Assembly (NCBI GenBank): GCA_004352715.1
Contig: SCFE01000018.1
Span: 1,041,865 to 1,105,864 of the forward strand
Length of the DNA: 64,000 bases
Reading direction: 5' to 3'
DNA from: Hofstenia miamia
Taxonomy: Eukaryota > Xenacoelomorpha > Acoela
The translations under genes were made by a program, and so were the position numbers. Position 1 is the first letter of the stretch. Every line of letters begins with the position of its first letter. Under the pieces are notes generated by a model. That model did no database searches, was not told where the DNA came from, and was given only the letters and a program-made list of their open reading frames with translations. Shown one piece after another: positions 47,445 to 58,989 of this stretch.

Positions 47445-49600
47445 TGAACAAACTTATGTTTTTCCATTCTTTTTCTTCCAAATCATCAGTAAGTGCTTGC
47501 CATTAATTGATCAAATCAGTTTCCAACTATAAATTTCTTGCTTTGCCCATTGAATGAAAAACATTTTAATTACATTTTGAACCTTTCTAGATTATTTTAC
47601 TCTACTTTCTATTCTTCAGACTACTCAACATAGACTCACTCCATAAGCATGATCGCATTTTCTCTTCCTCATCCTTTATTAAATTTCCTCAGTGAAGTCA
47701 TTCGATTACCTACGTTTCCTAACGGCTAGAAGAAAGTTTAAGTTACTTTTTCTATTTTTCAAGTTTTTACCTCATTTTATGAAGTTTGGCACATATTTTA
47801 AACATTTTTTCAAGTTTTTCACTCCTGTATCTTTGAATGCGAATGTCTCCCTCACCAATATTGCATCTCCTCCTCGTCCCCTCTTTTTCTCCAATTTATG
47901 TGTCTAAACTTTTTCGAAATTACTTGTTTGTTAAATGTATTACTACTAATCTTCACTATAATTTGATGTTAGTGTGACGTTCAGCAATTTCCAGGGAATC
48001 TAGGCTTTCCTTAGGATTCTAACAGGCCCTAAAATTGGTATTTTCTCTACTATCTGAAAGCTAATTGTGTAAAACACGTATAGATATAATAATCGATGTA
48101 ACATTGAATGGACAATTAAGTAATTTAGAAACTGTATACTGCATGTGCTTACATGTATGTGACACTAATGTTATCAATTAATATTAACATTTATCCGCAA
48201 GTATATCATCCATAACATTCTCCGAGAGTCATATGGTTGGCATCTAATTTGAAGGAGAGAGGCTAAAAAAATTATTTACCCTTGAGAAATTTCGTTAGGT
48301 CTTGGATGGCGAAATTGTTTATAAGCGATGTATTGGTTTAACATAAAAATTATCTTCTTTACTATAAAAAGCTTCAGGCATTATTTATCATCTAAGATAT
48401 TTAAAACAATATTACCCATTTTTAAGCAGTTCAAATTCACTTTATTTTGAACTGTCATTGCATTTTTGCCGATGTCAATTACGTTATTCATTTTCGAAAA
48501 AGCTAGAGATAGATTTGCGATGACCCTCGCGAAAAGTATACGCTATGAATTGATGAAGCTCCTTGAACCCTTTTATTTTACAATCAATAATATAGGAAAT
48601 TTTAAGAATCTTTTAGATTTGTGAAATCGATATTGTGAAATCCACGTAAATGATTGCGCAATTTTTCATAGCACCAATGGTGCTAAGTGCACTGCAGAAA
48701 AGTATGTGATGAATGCTGAGAAATTTGATTCGTAAAATTTCCTCTACAAACTCCCTGTGTTTGTCAAGCTTGATTTTCTTACTGGTTTCTACATTTCTGT
48801 CCTATCTTTATCACTGCTCCCACTATTTATTCTTTATCTCTAACTAGTATCTCTGGCTTCCTTGCTTCAATAATATTGTTTGTCTGTATGTTAAAATCCA
48901 AAAGCGAGATAGATACACGGATGGCGCGAAGTATTGTTAAGAAAAAAAATACGACACACTTGCATTCGGTAATAGACCCCTTGGAGATTCCATTTTGGCA
49001 TATGACAGAAAAATTTATCGTGCTCATTTGCCACTGGAGATATTTCTACAAAATGGCCTCCAATTAATGTACAATTGTATTTTCTGGTCACAGAATATAC
49101 TGTAAACTTACTTTATAAATGCATTACTTTGTGAAAGCGAAGACCTATTACCTAAATTATCAGGTGCTTAATAGCAATTCAAAGCACATTCTCTAGGCAT
49201 GATACATGCCTACATGTATTAATTTATACATGTATTACCTATAAAAGCTTTTATAGTATAAATAGTTCGTTTTTTTTCGAAATGTGATCTTTTCGAATGA
49301 GTGTTGACTGGTCTTTTTTCAACAACAAATTTGCTCTTCAGGAAATTCTGCAATGGGATAAATTTTTGAATAAAGCAATAAAACTGAATAGCTATTAGCT
49401 CAGCTATTGATGCGAATCTCTATGTTTTATAAACATTTCAAAATCCATTAAAATAGGTAATATCTACTATAAGGAAGAAAGCATCAATCAATTCGATATT
49501 GTTAACGTCATAGAGATTTCATTTTAAAATTTCTAAAAGGCTGTCAAAATAGACACGACTAGCGCTTTCACTTATTAATCCATCTTAATCCGGAGTGCTT
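47445..49600. other. Spacer with palindrome cluster, no recognised gene
   Basis: No domain-bearing frame. Short palindromes occur: TAGCACCAATGGTGCTA near 48670 and three adjoining perfect palindromes at 49195-49256, listed separately. Confidence 0.5.
49195..49256. repeat. Three adjoining perfect palindromes
   Basis: A 7-bp stem with 3-base loop (AGGCATGATACATGCCT, 49195-49211), a 24-bp near-continuous palindrome with TACATGTAT arms (49211-49234), and an uninterrupted 18-bp palindrome CTATAAAAGCTTTTATAG (49239-49256). They sit within 62 bp. Confidence 0.85.
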
Positions 49601-49613
49601 TACACTTAGGCTT

Positions 49614-50320
49614 ATGGCTCACGCTAGACCGCCATTCACTCACGACGATAATCGGCATCAGGTCTGTGTTGTGTGTTTCCAGAAAGGTGGATATTCTATA
49701 ACACTGATTGTGCTTCAGCATATTCAGAGGTACTGCATTGAAGATTTTAGTGAAGAATGTTGTCCAGCAGCCATATGCAGTAAATGTCGATCAGATTTTC
49801 AGGATATTAAGTGTAGGAAAAAAGACTTATTAGTGCTACCAGACGTATTCAATTTCGCCAAGGTGCTTCCTGAGTATGTAAGATAAACGCGTGCAGTATC
49901 GAATCCTACTTGCAATTGTGAAAAATGCAATATTGCAAGAATTTCTCTGTCTTTAACTGTGAGGAAGAAAGGTCAAAACAAATGAAATGCGAAATTATTC
50001 GTTTTATCCGAAGTGTGATAGGACGTTCTTCCGTTGAACCTAAAATTGAACGTTTTTTGCAAAATTGGGATAAGCATTTAGAGAAATTTTTGAACACACA
50101 AAAATTGATTTCGACAATGGACTTAAACCTGTTGCTTACTTCAATAATGTTGTAGTTTTAGTTGAACATGTGACCTTGACAATGGAAGTCGTGATTTGAA
50201 CGTGAAACTCGGAACCGATAGTGGTGGTTGTTTCATGAAATTTTGCCTCAGTATATTTTCCTCCTCGGACAGCAGCACATCCTCTACAGAAAAAAGACAT
50301 ATTTGGACAGCAGCTTAAAA
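49614..50320 (+). pseudogene. Cysteine-rich ORF remnant, family not identified
   Basis: ATG at 49614 opens 90 codons: RPPFTHDDNRHQVCVVCFQK with C18-x2-C21, then a run ending AICSKCRSDF (C55-x2-C58), a likely zinc site. The frame stops at 49884. After a frame change the plus strand reads TCNCEKCNIARIS (about 49909-49950), another CxCxxC. Further on, near 50190, comes LNVKLGTDSGGCFMKFCLSI before a stop. The ordered pieces suggest one larger protein with N-terminal zinc knuckles, broken by stops and frameshifts. It reminds me of uncharacterised multicopy proteins in cnidarian genomes, but I cannot name a family. The R2-like relic follows. Confidence 0.4.
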
Positions 50321-50639
50321 AAATCATCATTGTTACCATAATACCGCGATAGGTTTCAAGCTTGCAAACATTGTTGCAGGGCTGCAATCTCATGGTTTAT
50401 ATTTTGAGTGCCCCAAATCCTAATTCTCTACTTCAACGGCAAGACAATAATCTTTACGAACAATTGGTTAGGTAAGGAAACACGCTGTTACTTTCTGATC
50501 AATCAGAAATGCAGAAGCAAAGAATTTGAAACGCTGCGAAAACCAACCTCTTATTCGTGACTTGGGAAGTGTATGTACGACGCGAAGACAGAAGACCAGT
50601 AAATAGAAAGATGTCAGAATTTCGCACCAAATGATTATA

Positions 50640-51165
50640 AATTTAGTAATGGCAAGGTAGGGTATATTGTACACTAGAGATTGACTAGATAGTATCCGTT
50701 AGAAGCAACAAGCGAAAAGTACGAACATTAGTCACAGGGAGTCATAGAAAAAGGAAGTTCAAAATGATATTTAGAAAAGAGAGATCATTACAACAAGGAG
50801 GGCAGAAATAGTGGAAGATAAAGAGAAAATAGTGGGAACCATGATAGACATCGTAGTACCGAATGAGAGAAACGTACAATCAAGGAGATAATGAGATTGA
50901 CAGGTAGTTTGCAGTGGAAATAAAGAGATTGTGTAAAGTGAAGAAAGTTTTAGTCCCGGTAGTCGTTAGACAACTAGGAGCAGCAAGCAAGAAATACAAG
51001 GGATACTTAGAGGAATTAGGGGACCAGGTAACACAGAGGTCAGAATTGTTAGGAATAGCTAGGGTCTCTCTGTCTCCCCGTGTACTGATGAATTCCTTCA
51101 ACTGAGAGTCACACCAATATAATTTGTTTTAATGATAAGTATAATAGTAGTAATAATTATTATTA
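50640..51165 (+). mobile_element. Relic 3' end of an R2/NeSL-like retrotransposon
   Basis: The nucleotide sequence parallels the 3' part of the element at 55.4-57.7 kb, starting at the RHD region. One frame gives GTMIDIVVPNERN, a stretch matching the RPDIVV strand of restriction-like endonucleases. A shifted frame (50914-51105) gives VVVRQLGAASKKYKGYLEEL and LLGIARV, the C-terminal block of this family. A conserved 3' UTR (CTGAGAG, then ACACCAATAT) runs into an AATAATTATTATTA tail. Stops and frameshifts show it is dead. Confidence 0.75.
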
Positions 51166-51169
51166 TGAA

Positions 51170-52350
51170 TGAGTGTCAATATCTGTTATTTTTTATGTGT
51201 AGTTTTTGAGCTGCCTTTAGGTTGTATGATCAAACTGAAAATCTGAAGCGTATGAAAGAAAGGTGGTCACAGCTCAAATCGGAAGTTCAGATTATCCAGA
51301 ACATGAGGACCAAAGTGAATTAGACTGTGTAATATTTTAGTTAGTTTTTTTGTAAAATATGTTTATATACTGTAAATTGTAATTAGTGATTATTACGATA
51401 TACTTTAACAAGGGCATTTCATGCTGATCTGTTAACATCGTTGGTTGCTCAGCTAAATATAATTACAGCACAGTCGAGATTATTGTACACTGTGGGCTGT
51501 TTATCATTAAATATGACCATAGCAAGTACATGAATATATATCATATCTCATTCCGACAATGATGAAGACGATCATTTTTTATTTTAGAAAATCTTATTTG
51601 ACTATTTTTGCCTGATTATTCAACCAACATGATGTTGCAAGTAATCAATTAACTTCCTTGCCTTTATTTTCTCGTTAATTATGAAATAGGAATAAAATTA
51701 CTATTGTTCGTGCCAACAGTTGGTTCACATGAGCGTACTCTCTGAAATCACTTTATGCTTAATGCAATTTTCCTGTACCAGCCTGTTAGCACAGTTGAAT
51801 CCACTGACGGTAACGAGTTTTATTCTATACCGGAAGATTTATTAAAATTTTAAAAATCCGCACTAAATCGCATAATCTTAGTACCTAAGGCAAAAGGTTA
51901 TCCGTCTCAATATGGAAACCTGATTGAAGCCATTTCTGTTTTGTTTTAATACGCTAGCAACTGGTAAATTCGAGTTTATTTCAACAAACTTGTTTACGTT
52001 GACTTATCTTCTGAGGTGATTTTTTATAAAATCGAAATCCAAAGTTTACTTACTGCACTCCACCCACTCTTCATATGAATGCCTTTGCTAAAAATGTGTC
52101 AAAAATGTATAAGTATTGCTTGCAATACGCTAAGCCAATTTTTAGAGTAGTAAGATTCAATTTCATTTCACCTGTCCATTTTTTCATCTTTCAGTTTTTT
52201 ATTCAGGGAATGAGACAAGAGCTTGATTTGCAATATGCCAGTCTGAATTTCACCTTCAAAGCATTTTCATCCAACGCCATTCCAATAAGAAGATAGAATA
52301 CTTCCAATTGTGACAATGTGACACAAAAACAAAACGCTTTCTTCACTATG
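51170..52350. other. Spacer left of the Penelope-like element
   Basis: No gene assigned. A short frame at 52075-52296 (with GMRQELDLQYASLNFTFKAF) directly before the (TA)n could be a remnant of the Penelope-like N-terminus. I could not confirm it. Confidence 0.35.
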
Positions 52351-52355
52351 AAGAG

Positions 52356-52358
<3 letters not shown>

Positions 52359-52390
<32 letters not shown>
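52359..52390. repeat. (TA)n microsatellite at 5' edge of Penelope-like element
   Basis: TA run immediately before the first recognisable Penelope-like RT codons. Confidence 0.9.
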
Positions 52391-52391
<1 letters not shown>

Positions 52392-52392
<1 letters not shown>

Positions 52393-54068
52393 CTCCCAAA
52401 AAATCGCTTTACAATCTCACAAAAGATGAATCCAACTGCATCTGCAAATTTGATAAAGGAAACAGTATCATTATCGACAATCATTCACGCTACATCAATC
52501 AAATGAACATATTCTTGTCAGATGAATTCAAATTAAAAAAACTCAACAGCAACCGTCGTACTCCAACTTCAACGTTTATCACTCAAGAAAATTCATTCAA
52601 TAAAGAACTACTCCGTCTTAAAAAATCTGGCAAAATCTCCCCAGAACTATATCACCACTTTCATTCTACTGGATCGCAGCCTCCTCGGCTCTAGGGTCTT
52701 TGCAACGTTCAGAAAGGACTCTAAATCTCCTCCTTATCGTCCTATCCTGTCTATGGTTAAAGCTCACACTCAAACATTATCTACATGGCTCGATGAATGT
52801 CTTAAATCCTTCATGGCTAGGTCATTTATCCTAAAAGACACATTCGATTTCCTCGCAAAAAACGAAGATATCAATCCTAATAAAATCATGGCCAGCTACG
52901 ACGTCAAAAGTCTTTTCACTTCAATTCCTATCTCCAAAACTATCGATCTCATTATTAGTCTTACCCCTTCAGATCTTTTTCCCTTTGATAATTCTACTCT
53001 TCAAAAATTACTTCACCTCGCTTCATCAAATATCATTTTCTCTTTCAACACTAAACTTTATCAGCTGCATGATGGCATTCCAATGGGATCCCCTAGGCCT
53101 AATATTCACCAACTTTGCTATGCACATAATTGAATCAAAATTCTCCACAAAAAATCTTCCTTCATTCTTCTCGCGATACGTCGACGATATCTTTTGTCTA
53201 ATGAATAATCAAAATCAAGCTGACAAATTTCTTCACTTCCTTAAATCATTCCTTCCTTCAATTCAATTTACTCAAGAAACAAAATCAAATGGTCATCTCA
53301 GTTTCTTTGATGTTGCTCTTCACTGAGCTTCTTCTTTTGAAACTTCTCTCTACATCAAACCCTCAAACACTGGGTTATATATCCCCTTCAATTCCTACTG
53401 TTCTGAAAAATATAACTTATCTATTCCTCGTAACCTCATTTCCTGAGCTGTCCGCCTATCATCTTCCTATCAAAAAGTAACTGAAGCCTTCGATACAATC
53501 TTTCAAAACCTCCCCCAAAATGGTTATCCTGATAACGCTCATCTAACGCTGCCCTTAATCCATCGTCTCAAATCGCACTTTGTGAAAAAAGTCAATTTAT
53601 TATAAATTTCCCTATAGCGCTAGTCTTTAAAAAAATTCTTGTAGCCTCAGTACAAAATCTTAACAAGAAATTCACTTTAACTCAAATCAAGCCTGTCTTT
53701 AAATCATTCAAAACCAGCAACATCTTTTCAAACAAATATCCCATTCCAATGTCTCTACGCTCTTCTCTTGTTTATAAGTATCAATGTCATAAGTGTGAGC
53801 ACTTATACATAGGAGAGACTAGAAGACATCTTCAAACCAGAATCCGAGAATATCTTTACGGTCATCTTCGCTCAGAAGTCTTCCTCCATCATCGAAATCA
53901 TGCCGCCACCTCGTCTAATTTTTTAGTCATAATCTGTCATTCATCTTCAAAGGTAGCTGAAGCAATCGCAATAAAAGAAATTCACTCGTCACTTAACAAT
54001 TAAGTAGAAATCAACCTTCAACTCTTCTAAGCAATCAATCATTCTGTCAATCAATTCGTCAATGTGTT

Positions 54069-54070
<2 letters not shown>
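52392..54070 (+). mobile_element. Penelope-like element (RT plus GIY-YIG endonuclease), decayed
   Basis: The plus strand gives in order LTKDESNCICKFDKGNSIII (the DKG block, about 52410), a frameshift near 52685, then RKDSKSPPYRPILSMVKAHT, MASYDVKSLFTSIP (about 52890), QLHDGIPMGSP (about 53060), a frameshift to LIFTNFAMHIIESKF, SRYVDDIFCLM with the catalytic YVDD (about 53170), and HLSFFDV (about 53295). A linker with stops follows. The C-terminus (53749-54003) has YQCHKCEHLYIGETRRHLQT, a zinc-like CxxC and GIY-YIG core ending SSLNN. This order (RT then GIY-YIG) defines EN-containing Penelope-like elements. At least two frameshifts and several stops make it non-functional. (TA)n borders both ends. 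Confidence 0.92.

Positions 54071-54108
<38 letters not shown>
54071..54108. repeat. (TA)n microsatellite at 3' edge of Penelope-like element
   Basis: TA run starting about 65 bp after the GIY-YIG frame stop. Confidence 0.95.
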
Positions 54109-54111
<3 letters not shown>

Positions 54112-54174
54112 ATACACGTCTTTGTAATTGAATGGCTGTTTATTGAACATGTACATGTATGGTGCATATGATGC

Positions 54175-55196
54175 AATAATAATAATAATAATAATANNNN
54201 NNNNNNNNNNNNNNNNNNNNNNNNNNNNNNNNNNNNNNNNNNNNNNNNNNNNNNNNNNNNNNNNNNNNNNNNNNNNNNNNNNNNNNNNNNNNNNNNNNNN
54301 NNNNNNNNNNNNNNNNNNNNNNNNNNNNNNNNNNNNNNNNNNNNNNNNNNNNNNNNNNNNNNNNNNNNNNNNNNNNNNNNNNNNNNNNNNNNNNNNNNNN
54401 NNNNNNNNNNNNNNNNNNNNNNNNNNNNNNNNNNNNNNNNNNNNNNNNNNNNNNNNNNNNNNNNNNNNNNNNNNNNNNNNNNNNNNNNNNNNNNNNNNNN
54501 NNNNNNNNNNNNNNNNNNNNNNNNNNNNNNNNNNNNNNNNNNNNNNNNNNNNNNNNNNNNNNNNNNNNNNNNNNNNNNNNNNNNNNNNNNNNNNNNNNNN
54601 NNNNNNNNNNNNNNNNNNNNNNNNNNNNNNNNNNNNNNNNNNNNNNNNNNNNNNNNNNNNNNNNNNNNNNNNNNNNNNNNNNNNNNNNNNNNNNNNNNNN
54701 NNNNNNNNNNNNNNNNNNNNNNNNNNNNNNNNNNNNNNNNNNNNNNNNNNNNNNNNNNNNNNNNNNNNNNNNNNNNNNNNNNNNNNNNNNNNNNNNNNNN
54801 NNNNNNNNNNNNNNNNNNNNNNNNNNNNNNNNNNNNNNNNNNNNNNNNNNNNNNNNNNNNNNNNNNNNNNNNNNNNNNNNNNNNNNNNNNNNNNNNNNNN
54901 NNNNNNNNNNNNNNNNNNNNNNNNNNNNNNNNNNNNNNNNNNNNNNNNNNNNNNNNNNNNNNNNNNNNNNNNNNNNNNNNNNNNNNNNNNNNNNNNNNNN
55001 NNNNNNNNNNNNNNNNNNNNNNNNNNNNNNNNNNNNNNNNNNNNNNNNNNNNNNNNNNNNNNNNNNNNNNNNNNNNNNNNNNNNNNNNNNNNNNNNNNNN
55101 NNNNNNNNNNNNNNNNNNNNNNNNNNNNNNNNNNNNNNNNNNNNNNNNNNNNNNNNNNNNNNNNNNNNNNNNNNNNNNNNNNNNNNNNNNNNNNNN
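54175..55196. other. (TAA)n run and 1,000-N scaffold gap
   Basis: AAT repeats lead into exactly 1,000 Ns (54197-55196), an arbitrary scaffold gap. Frames across it are artefacts. Confidence 0.97.
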
Positions 55197-56149
55197 AAAA
55201 AATTCTCACTTTTTGGTCTAAACAAATTGTCTAAAGAATTAATTTGCTCAATTTAGCTTTGTCAAAAATATTTCGTCGCTAGATGGCGTCCAATAGAATC
55301 ACTTCATTTCCATATGGCAAATAGTAATGGGGTGTTACGAGAACTTCAGGGTGTCCCATTGGAACGGGCTTCACTCGGTCTTAACTACTCATGTTACTTA
55401 GAACAGAACAGGTTGATACTAGAGGAGCAGAAGGGATATAGGACAAAGACGAGAGGATGCAAAGATCAGTTGTTAATAAAACCAGGCAGTAGTGGAGAAT
55501 TGTAGAAGAAGGAAGACAAACTTAGCAATGGCATGGATAGACTACAGGAATGCGTATGACAGCATATCGCATAGGTGGGTATTGAGGATGCTAGAGGCCA
55601 CAGAGTTTCACGGAAATGGGTTGAGTTTCTATTGAGGGAGATGGGAAAGTGGCAAACTGAGATAGATAAGCACAGGTTGAGGTTTAGGCGAGGCATATTC
55701 CAGGAAGACAGCTTAGCACCACTACTATTTGTAGTTAGCCTAATCCCCGTCAAAGAAAAGTTAAAGGAGACAGACATAGGCTATAAGATGGAGAAGAATG
55801 GTAGAGCAGTGAGTCACCTGTGGTACATGGACGACCTGAAGATGTACGCTAGTTCAAGGAAGATGTTGCAGAAGCAAGTGGAGACATTGGAGAAGGCAAG
55901 CAGAGATTCAGAGTTGGAGTTTGGATTAGGAAAGTGTGCAGCAGTGACAATGACTAGAGGCAAGTGTGTGGATGGGGATGGCTTGAGGACAAGCAGTGGG
56001 GATAAGATTGAGGAAGTTAAAGAGGGGTACAAGTACTTAGGTGTGATAGAGAAAGACAGAACAGATCACGAGGAAATGATGACGAGGTTAAGAAAAGAAT
56101 ACAAGAGGAGAGTAAGGAAGGTACTACAGAAGTCAGCATTGAATGGGCA

Positions 56150-56600
56150 GAATAGTATAAAAGCAATTAATACATGGGCGATACCAGTGTTGAGATATTC
56201 GGCAGGAATAGTTAGNNNNNNNNNNNNNNNNNNNNNNNNNNNNNNNNNNNNNNNNNNNNNNNNNNNNNNNNNNNNNNNNNNNNNNNNNNNNNNNNNNNNN
56301 NNNNNNNNNNNNNNNNNNNNNNNNNNNNNNNNNNNNNNNNNNNNNNNNNNNNNNNNNNNNNNNNNNNNNNNNNNNNNNNNNNNNNNNNNNNNNNNNNNNN
56401 NNNNNNNNNNNNNNNNNNNNNNNNNNNNNNNNNNNNNNNNNNNNNNNNNNNNNNNNNNNNNNNNNNNNNNNNNNNNNNNNNNNNNNNNNNNNNNNNNNNN
56501 NNNNNNNNNNNNNNNNNNNNNNNNNNNNNNNNNNNNAGCATAAAGGCAATTAATACGTGGGCGATACCAGTGTTGAGATATTTGGCAGGAATAGTTAGGT
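56150..56600. other. Assembly gap flanked by the same 60-bp sequence
   Basis: The sequence before the Ns (56216-56536), from ATAAAAGCAATTAATAC to GGAATAGTTAG, recurs directly after them with about four mismatches. Two copies of the retrotransposon, or two haplotypes, seem to have been joined here. Confidence 0.85.
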
Positions 56601-57333
56601 GGAACAAGAATGAACTGAGGGAATTAGACAGGGAGACAAGGAAGATACTAGCAGCAGAGAGAGTATTCAACCTAAATGGAGATGTAGATAGGCTGTACAT
56701 CGCAAGGCATAAAGGAGGGAAAGGGCTGCTAAGTGTGGAGGAAACTGTAGAAGCAGAAGCACTAGGGCTAAAGAAATATGTAGAAGAGCAACCTAGAGGA
56801 TCCCTACTAGAGGTCACTAAGGAATTAAGGAAGATAAGAACTGAGAGTGAAGGAAAGACAGCATACCAGAGTAGGATGGAATTAGAGAGACAAACAAGGT
56901 ATAGGCAGAAGGCAATGCATGGAGAATAATGGAGGAACACAGAAATGTGTGACGGAGAAGAGAGCAACAAGTGGTTAAAGAAGGCAGGACTGAAGAGAGA
57001 AACAGAAGCACTGTTAATGGCAGCACGGGAGCAAGCAATAAGAACAAACTGGGTGAAGAAGCATATAGACAGAAAAGTAGTAGTAAGTGATAAGTGTAGG
57101 TTGTGTAAGAAAGAGGCGGAGACAGTAGATCATCTGATAGCAAGGTGTGAGAAGTTGGCACAGAATGAGCATAAGTTCAGGCATGACAAGGTGGGATGAA
57201 TGGTACACTGGAGTTTGAGCAGGCAGCATGGGTTAGAAGCAGGAGACAAGTGGTATGAGCACAAGCCACAGGGCGTCATAGAAAATGAGAAGTTTAAGAT
57301 ACTGTGGGACTTCAACATACAGACAAACAAGGN

Positions 57334-57496
57334 ATAATAATAATAATAATAATAAACTTTTATTTTAAAATGGATAAAAACATCCATTTAAGTTATTGAA
57401 ATACTAGATTTTCATTCCACGAAGGAGCCAATATGGAAATAGAGAAAGTTCTCGTTCAGAGTTGGTTTTTATTACTCCAGGGAGCCTCTCACGCAG
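57334..57496. repeat. 163-bp misplaced duplicate of the CR1-like 3' end
   Basis: Essentially identical to 57696-57858 and bordered by single Ns (57333 and 57497). It interrupts the R2-like frame, most likely as an assembly fill. Confidence 0.85.
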
Positions 57497-57684
57497 NGGA
57501 GCAGTGAGTAAGAAGCATAAGAGATACTTGGAGAAGTTGGGAGTACCAAAGTGGGGACGGGCGGTAGCACAAAAGGCAGCATTGTTAGGTACAGCAAGAG
57601 TCCTGAGGAAAGCTCTCTGACTCCCTGGGAACTGATGAGTTCCCCGAGCTGAGAGGAATACCAGCATGAAGCTGTGCGAAGTAA

Positions 57685-57685
<1 letters not shown>

Positions 57686-57717
<32 letters not shown>
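57686..57717. repeat. (TAA)n microsatellite tail
   Basis: TAA repeat shared by the 3' ends of the R2-like element (plus) and the CR1-like element (minus), which meet tail to tail here. Confidence 0.9.
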
Positions 57718-57718
<1 letters not shown>

Positions 57719-58985
57719 CTTTTATTTTAAAATGGATAAAAACATCCATTTAAGTTATTGAAATACTAGATTTTCATTCCACGAAGGAGCCAATATGGAA
57801 ATAGAGAAAGTTCTCGTTCAGAGTTGGTTTTTATTACTCCAGGGAGCCTCTCACGCAGTCGACTATCTCCATAATGTGAGCGTTGAGGCAGAATATCTTG
57901 CAGTACATGATTCTCAGAAGTCAGTATCTGCTGAAGAAGCCTATTATCAACTTTGGTTATGATTTTTTCAATAGGGGTATAATTTGATATAATTTTAAGG
58001 CGTAAAGCTTTTTTCTGAACTTTATCTAAGAGCAGCATAAGGGATTTTGAGGAACCTCCCCAAACTGAACAACAATATGTTAGCGAGGGCATAACTAATG
58101 CATAGTATAGTGTTTGTAGTTCATATTGGCTAAATCCAAGATGTTTCAATTTCAGCAATAAATACAACTTACTAGTAGCTTTTTTAGCCATGCTCCTGAT
58201 GTGATGAGAACAGGAAAGTGCCTTGTCAAAGTACACACCAAGCAATTTCACTACAGATTGTTGTGTGATATCTTGCAACTCAGGGACAGAGCTTTAACCA
58301 AAGTTAATGAGAAGTTCATTTGTCTTGCTATGATTAAAATGAAGGTTCTTGGATAAAAAATGAGCCTCAAGAGAATTGATTACAAAATTGCTTTTGTCTC
58401 CAACATCGTACAAGCCAGGTACAATAAGAGCATTATCATCAGCAAAAGCTGATTATGAGAAGATCGCTATGTCTTCTATTTGATAGGTGTTATCGACAGC
58501 ACAGTTAAAAAAAACAGGACCACTGATGGTTCCTTGAGGAACTCCAAGTTCAATGTAACTGCAGAATGTTGGCCATTTATAGTGGTGAAGTAGCTTCTTC
58601 TGGTGAGGAAACTGGTATACCACTTCATAATATGAGGATTGATGGGAGGATTCAATCTAGACAGACCGTCAATAATTGCTGTGTGGCTAACCGTGTCGAA
58701 TGCCTTAGACATGTCCAGCGTAATTACTCGGAAATAGTCATGGCTACTCCTGAATTTGTAAATCTGATGCAGGATCTTTATTAGTGCTCATGCTGTTGAA
58801 CTTTTTTTACGAAAACCAAACTGCAAAGGACTTAATGATCTGTGATATGAGTTAGAAACATATTTGTCATATACCATTCTTTCAAAGACCCGAGAAAGAA
58901 TAGGCGTGAGCGATAATAAAATTACTATCTGTCTCTTTCTATTTAATAAAGTTACAAAGCTCTCTAGACTATAATGCAGGCTGAT
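57686..58985 (-). mobile_element. CR1/Jockey-like LINE, 5'-truncated, with 3' hairpin and (TAA)n tail
   Basis: Minus strand, from high to low coordinates: LTPILSRVFERMVYDKYVS, LQFGFRKKSSTA, VITLDMSKAFDTVSHTAIID, LGVPQGTISGPVFFNC (near 58520), FADDNALIVPGLYDV (catalytic FADD near 58440), then the RT-connection frame 57766-58278 beginning ITQQSVVKLLGVYFDKALSC and ending YWLLRGMKI-stop. These are consecutive CR1/Jockey RT blocks with only a few stops or frameshifts, so the copy is younger than that at 27.7 kb. The short 3' UTR has a perfect stem AAATGGAT/ATCCATTT at 57731-57752, 14 bp before the TAA-repeat tail. Confidence 0.9.
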
Positions 58986-58989
58986 GTCT

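Larger units (their letters stand above)
55400..57684 (+). mobile_element. R2/NeSL-like non-LTR retrotransposon with restriction-like endonuclease
   Basis: The single-protein LINE type places RT before a PD-(D/E)xK-like endonuclease. The plus strand reads LEEQKGYRTKTRGCKDQLLI (55416), RRKTNLAMAWIDYRNAYDSI (55505), then in another frame RRGIFQEDSLAPLLFVVSLI (55685), HLWYMDDLKMYAS with catalytic MDD (55820), and GQNSIKAINTWAIPVLRY (56143). After an N gap the last block repeats and continues with VDRLYIARHKGGKGLLSVEE (56680). The zinc finger CRLCKKEAETVDHLIARC, then RHD, lies at 57090-57190; SKKHKRYLEKLG and LLGTARVLRKAL form the C-terminus (57507-57620). The catalytic endonuclease core between them is missing, replaced by N-marked sequence. 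Frameshifts and stops interrupt it. The 3' end runs into (TAA)n. Confidence 0.88.

Noticed and set aside
47692-47907. 71-residue plus frame
   Set aside because: Phe/Leu-rich translation of AT-rich DNA, with no neighbours or motifs.
53989-55234. 361- to 406-residue frames
   Set aside because: Almost entirely the 1,000-N scaffold gap.
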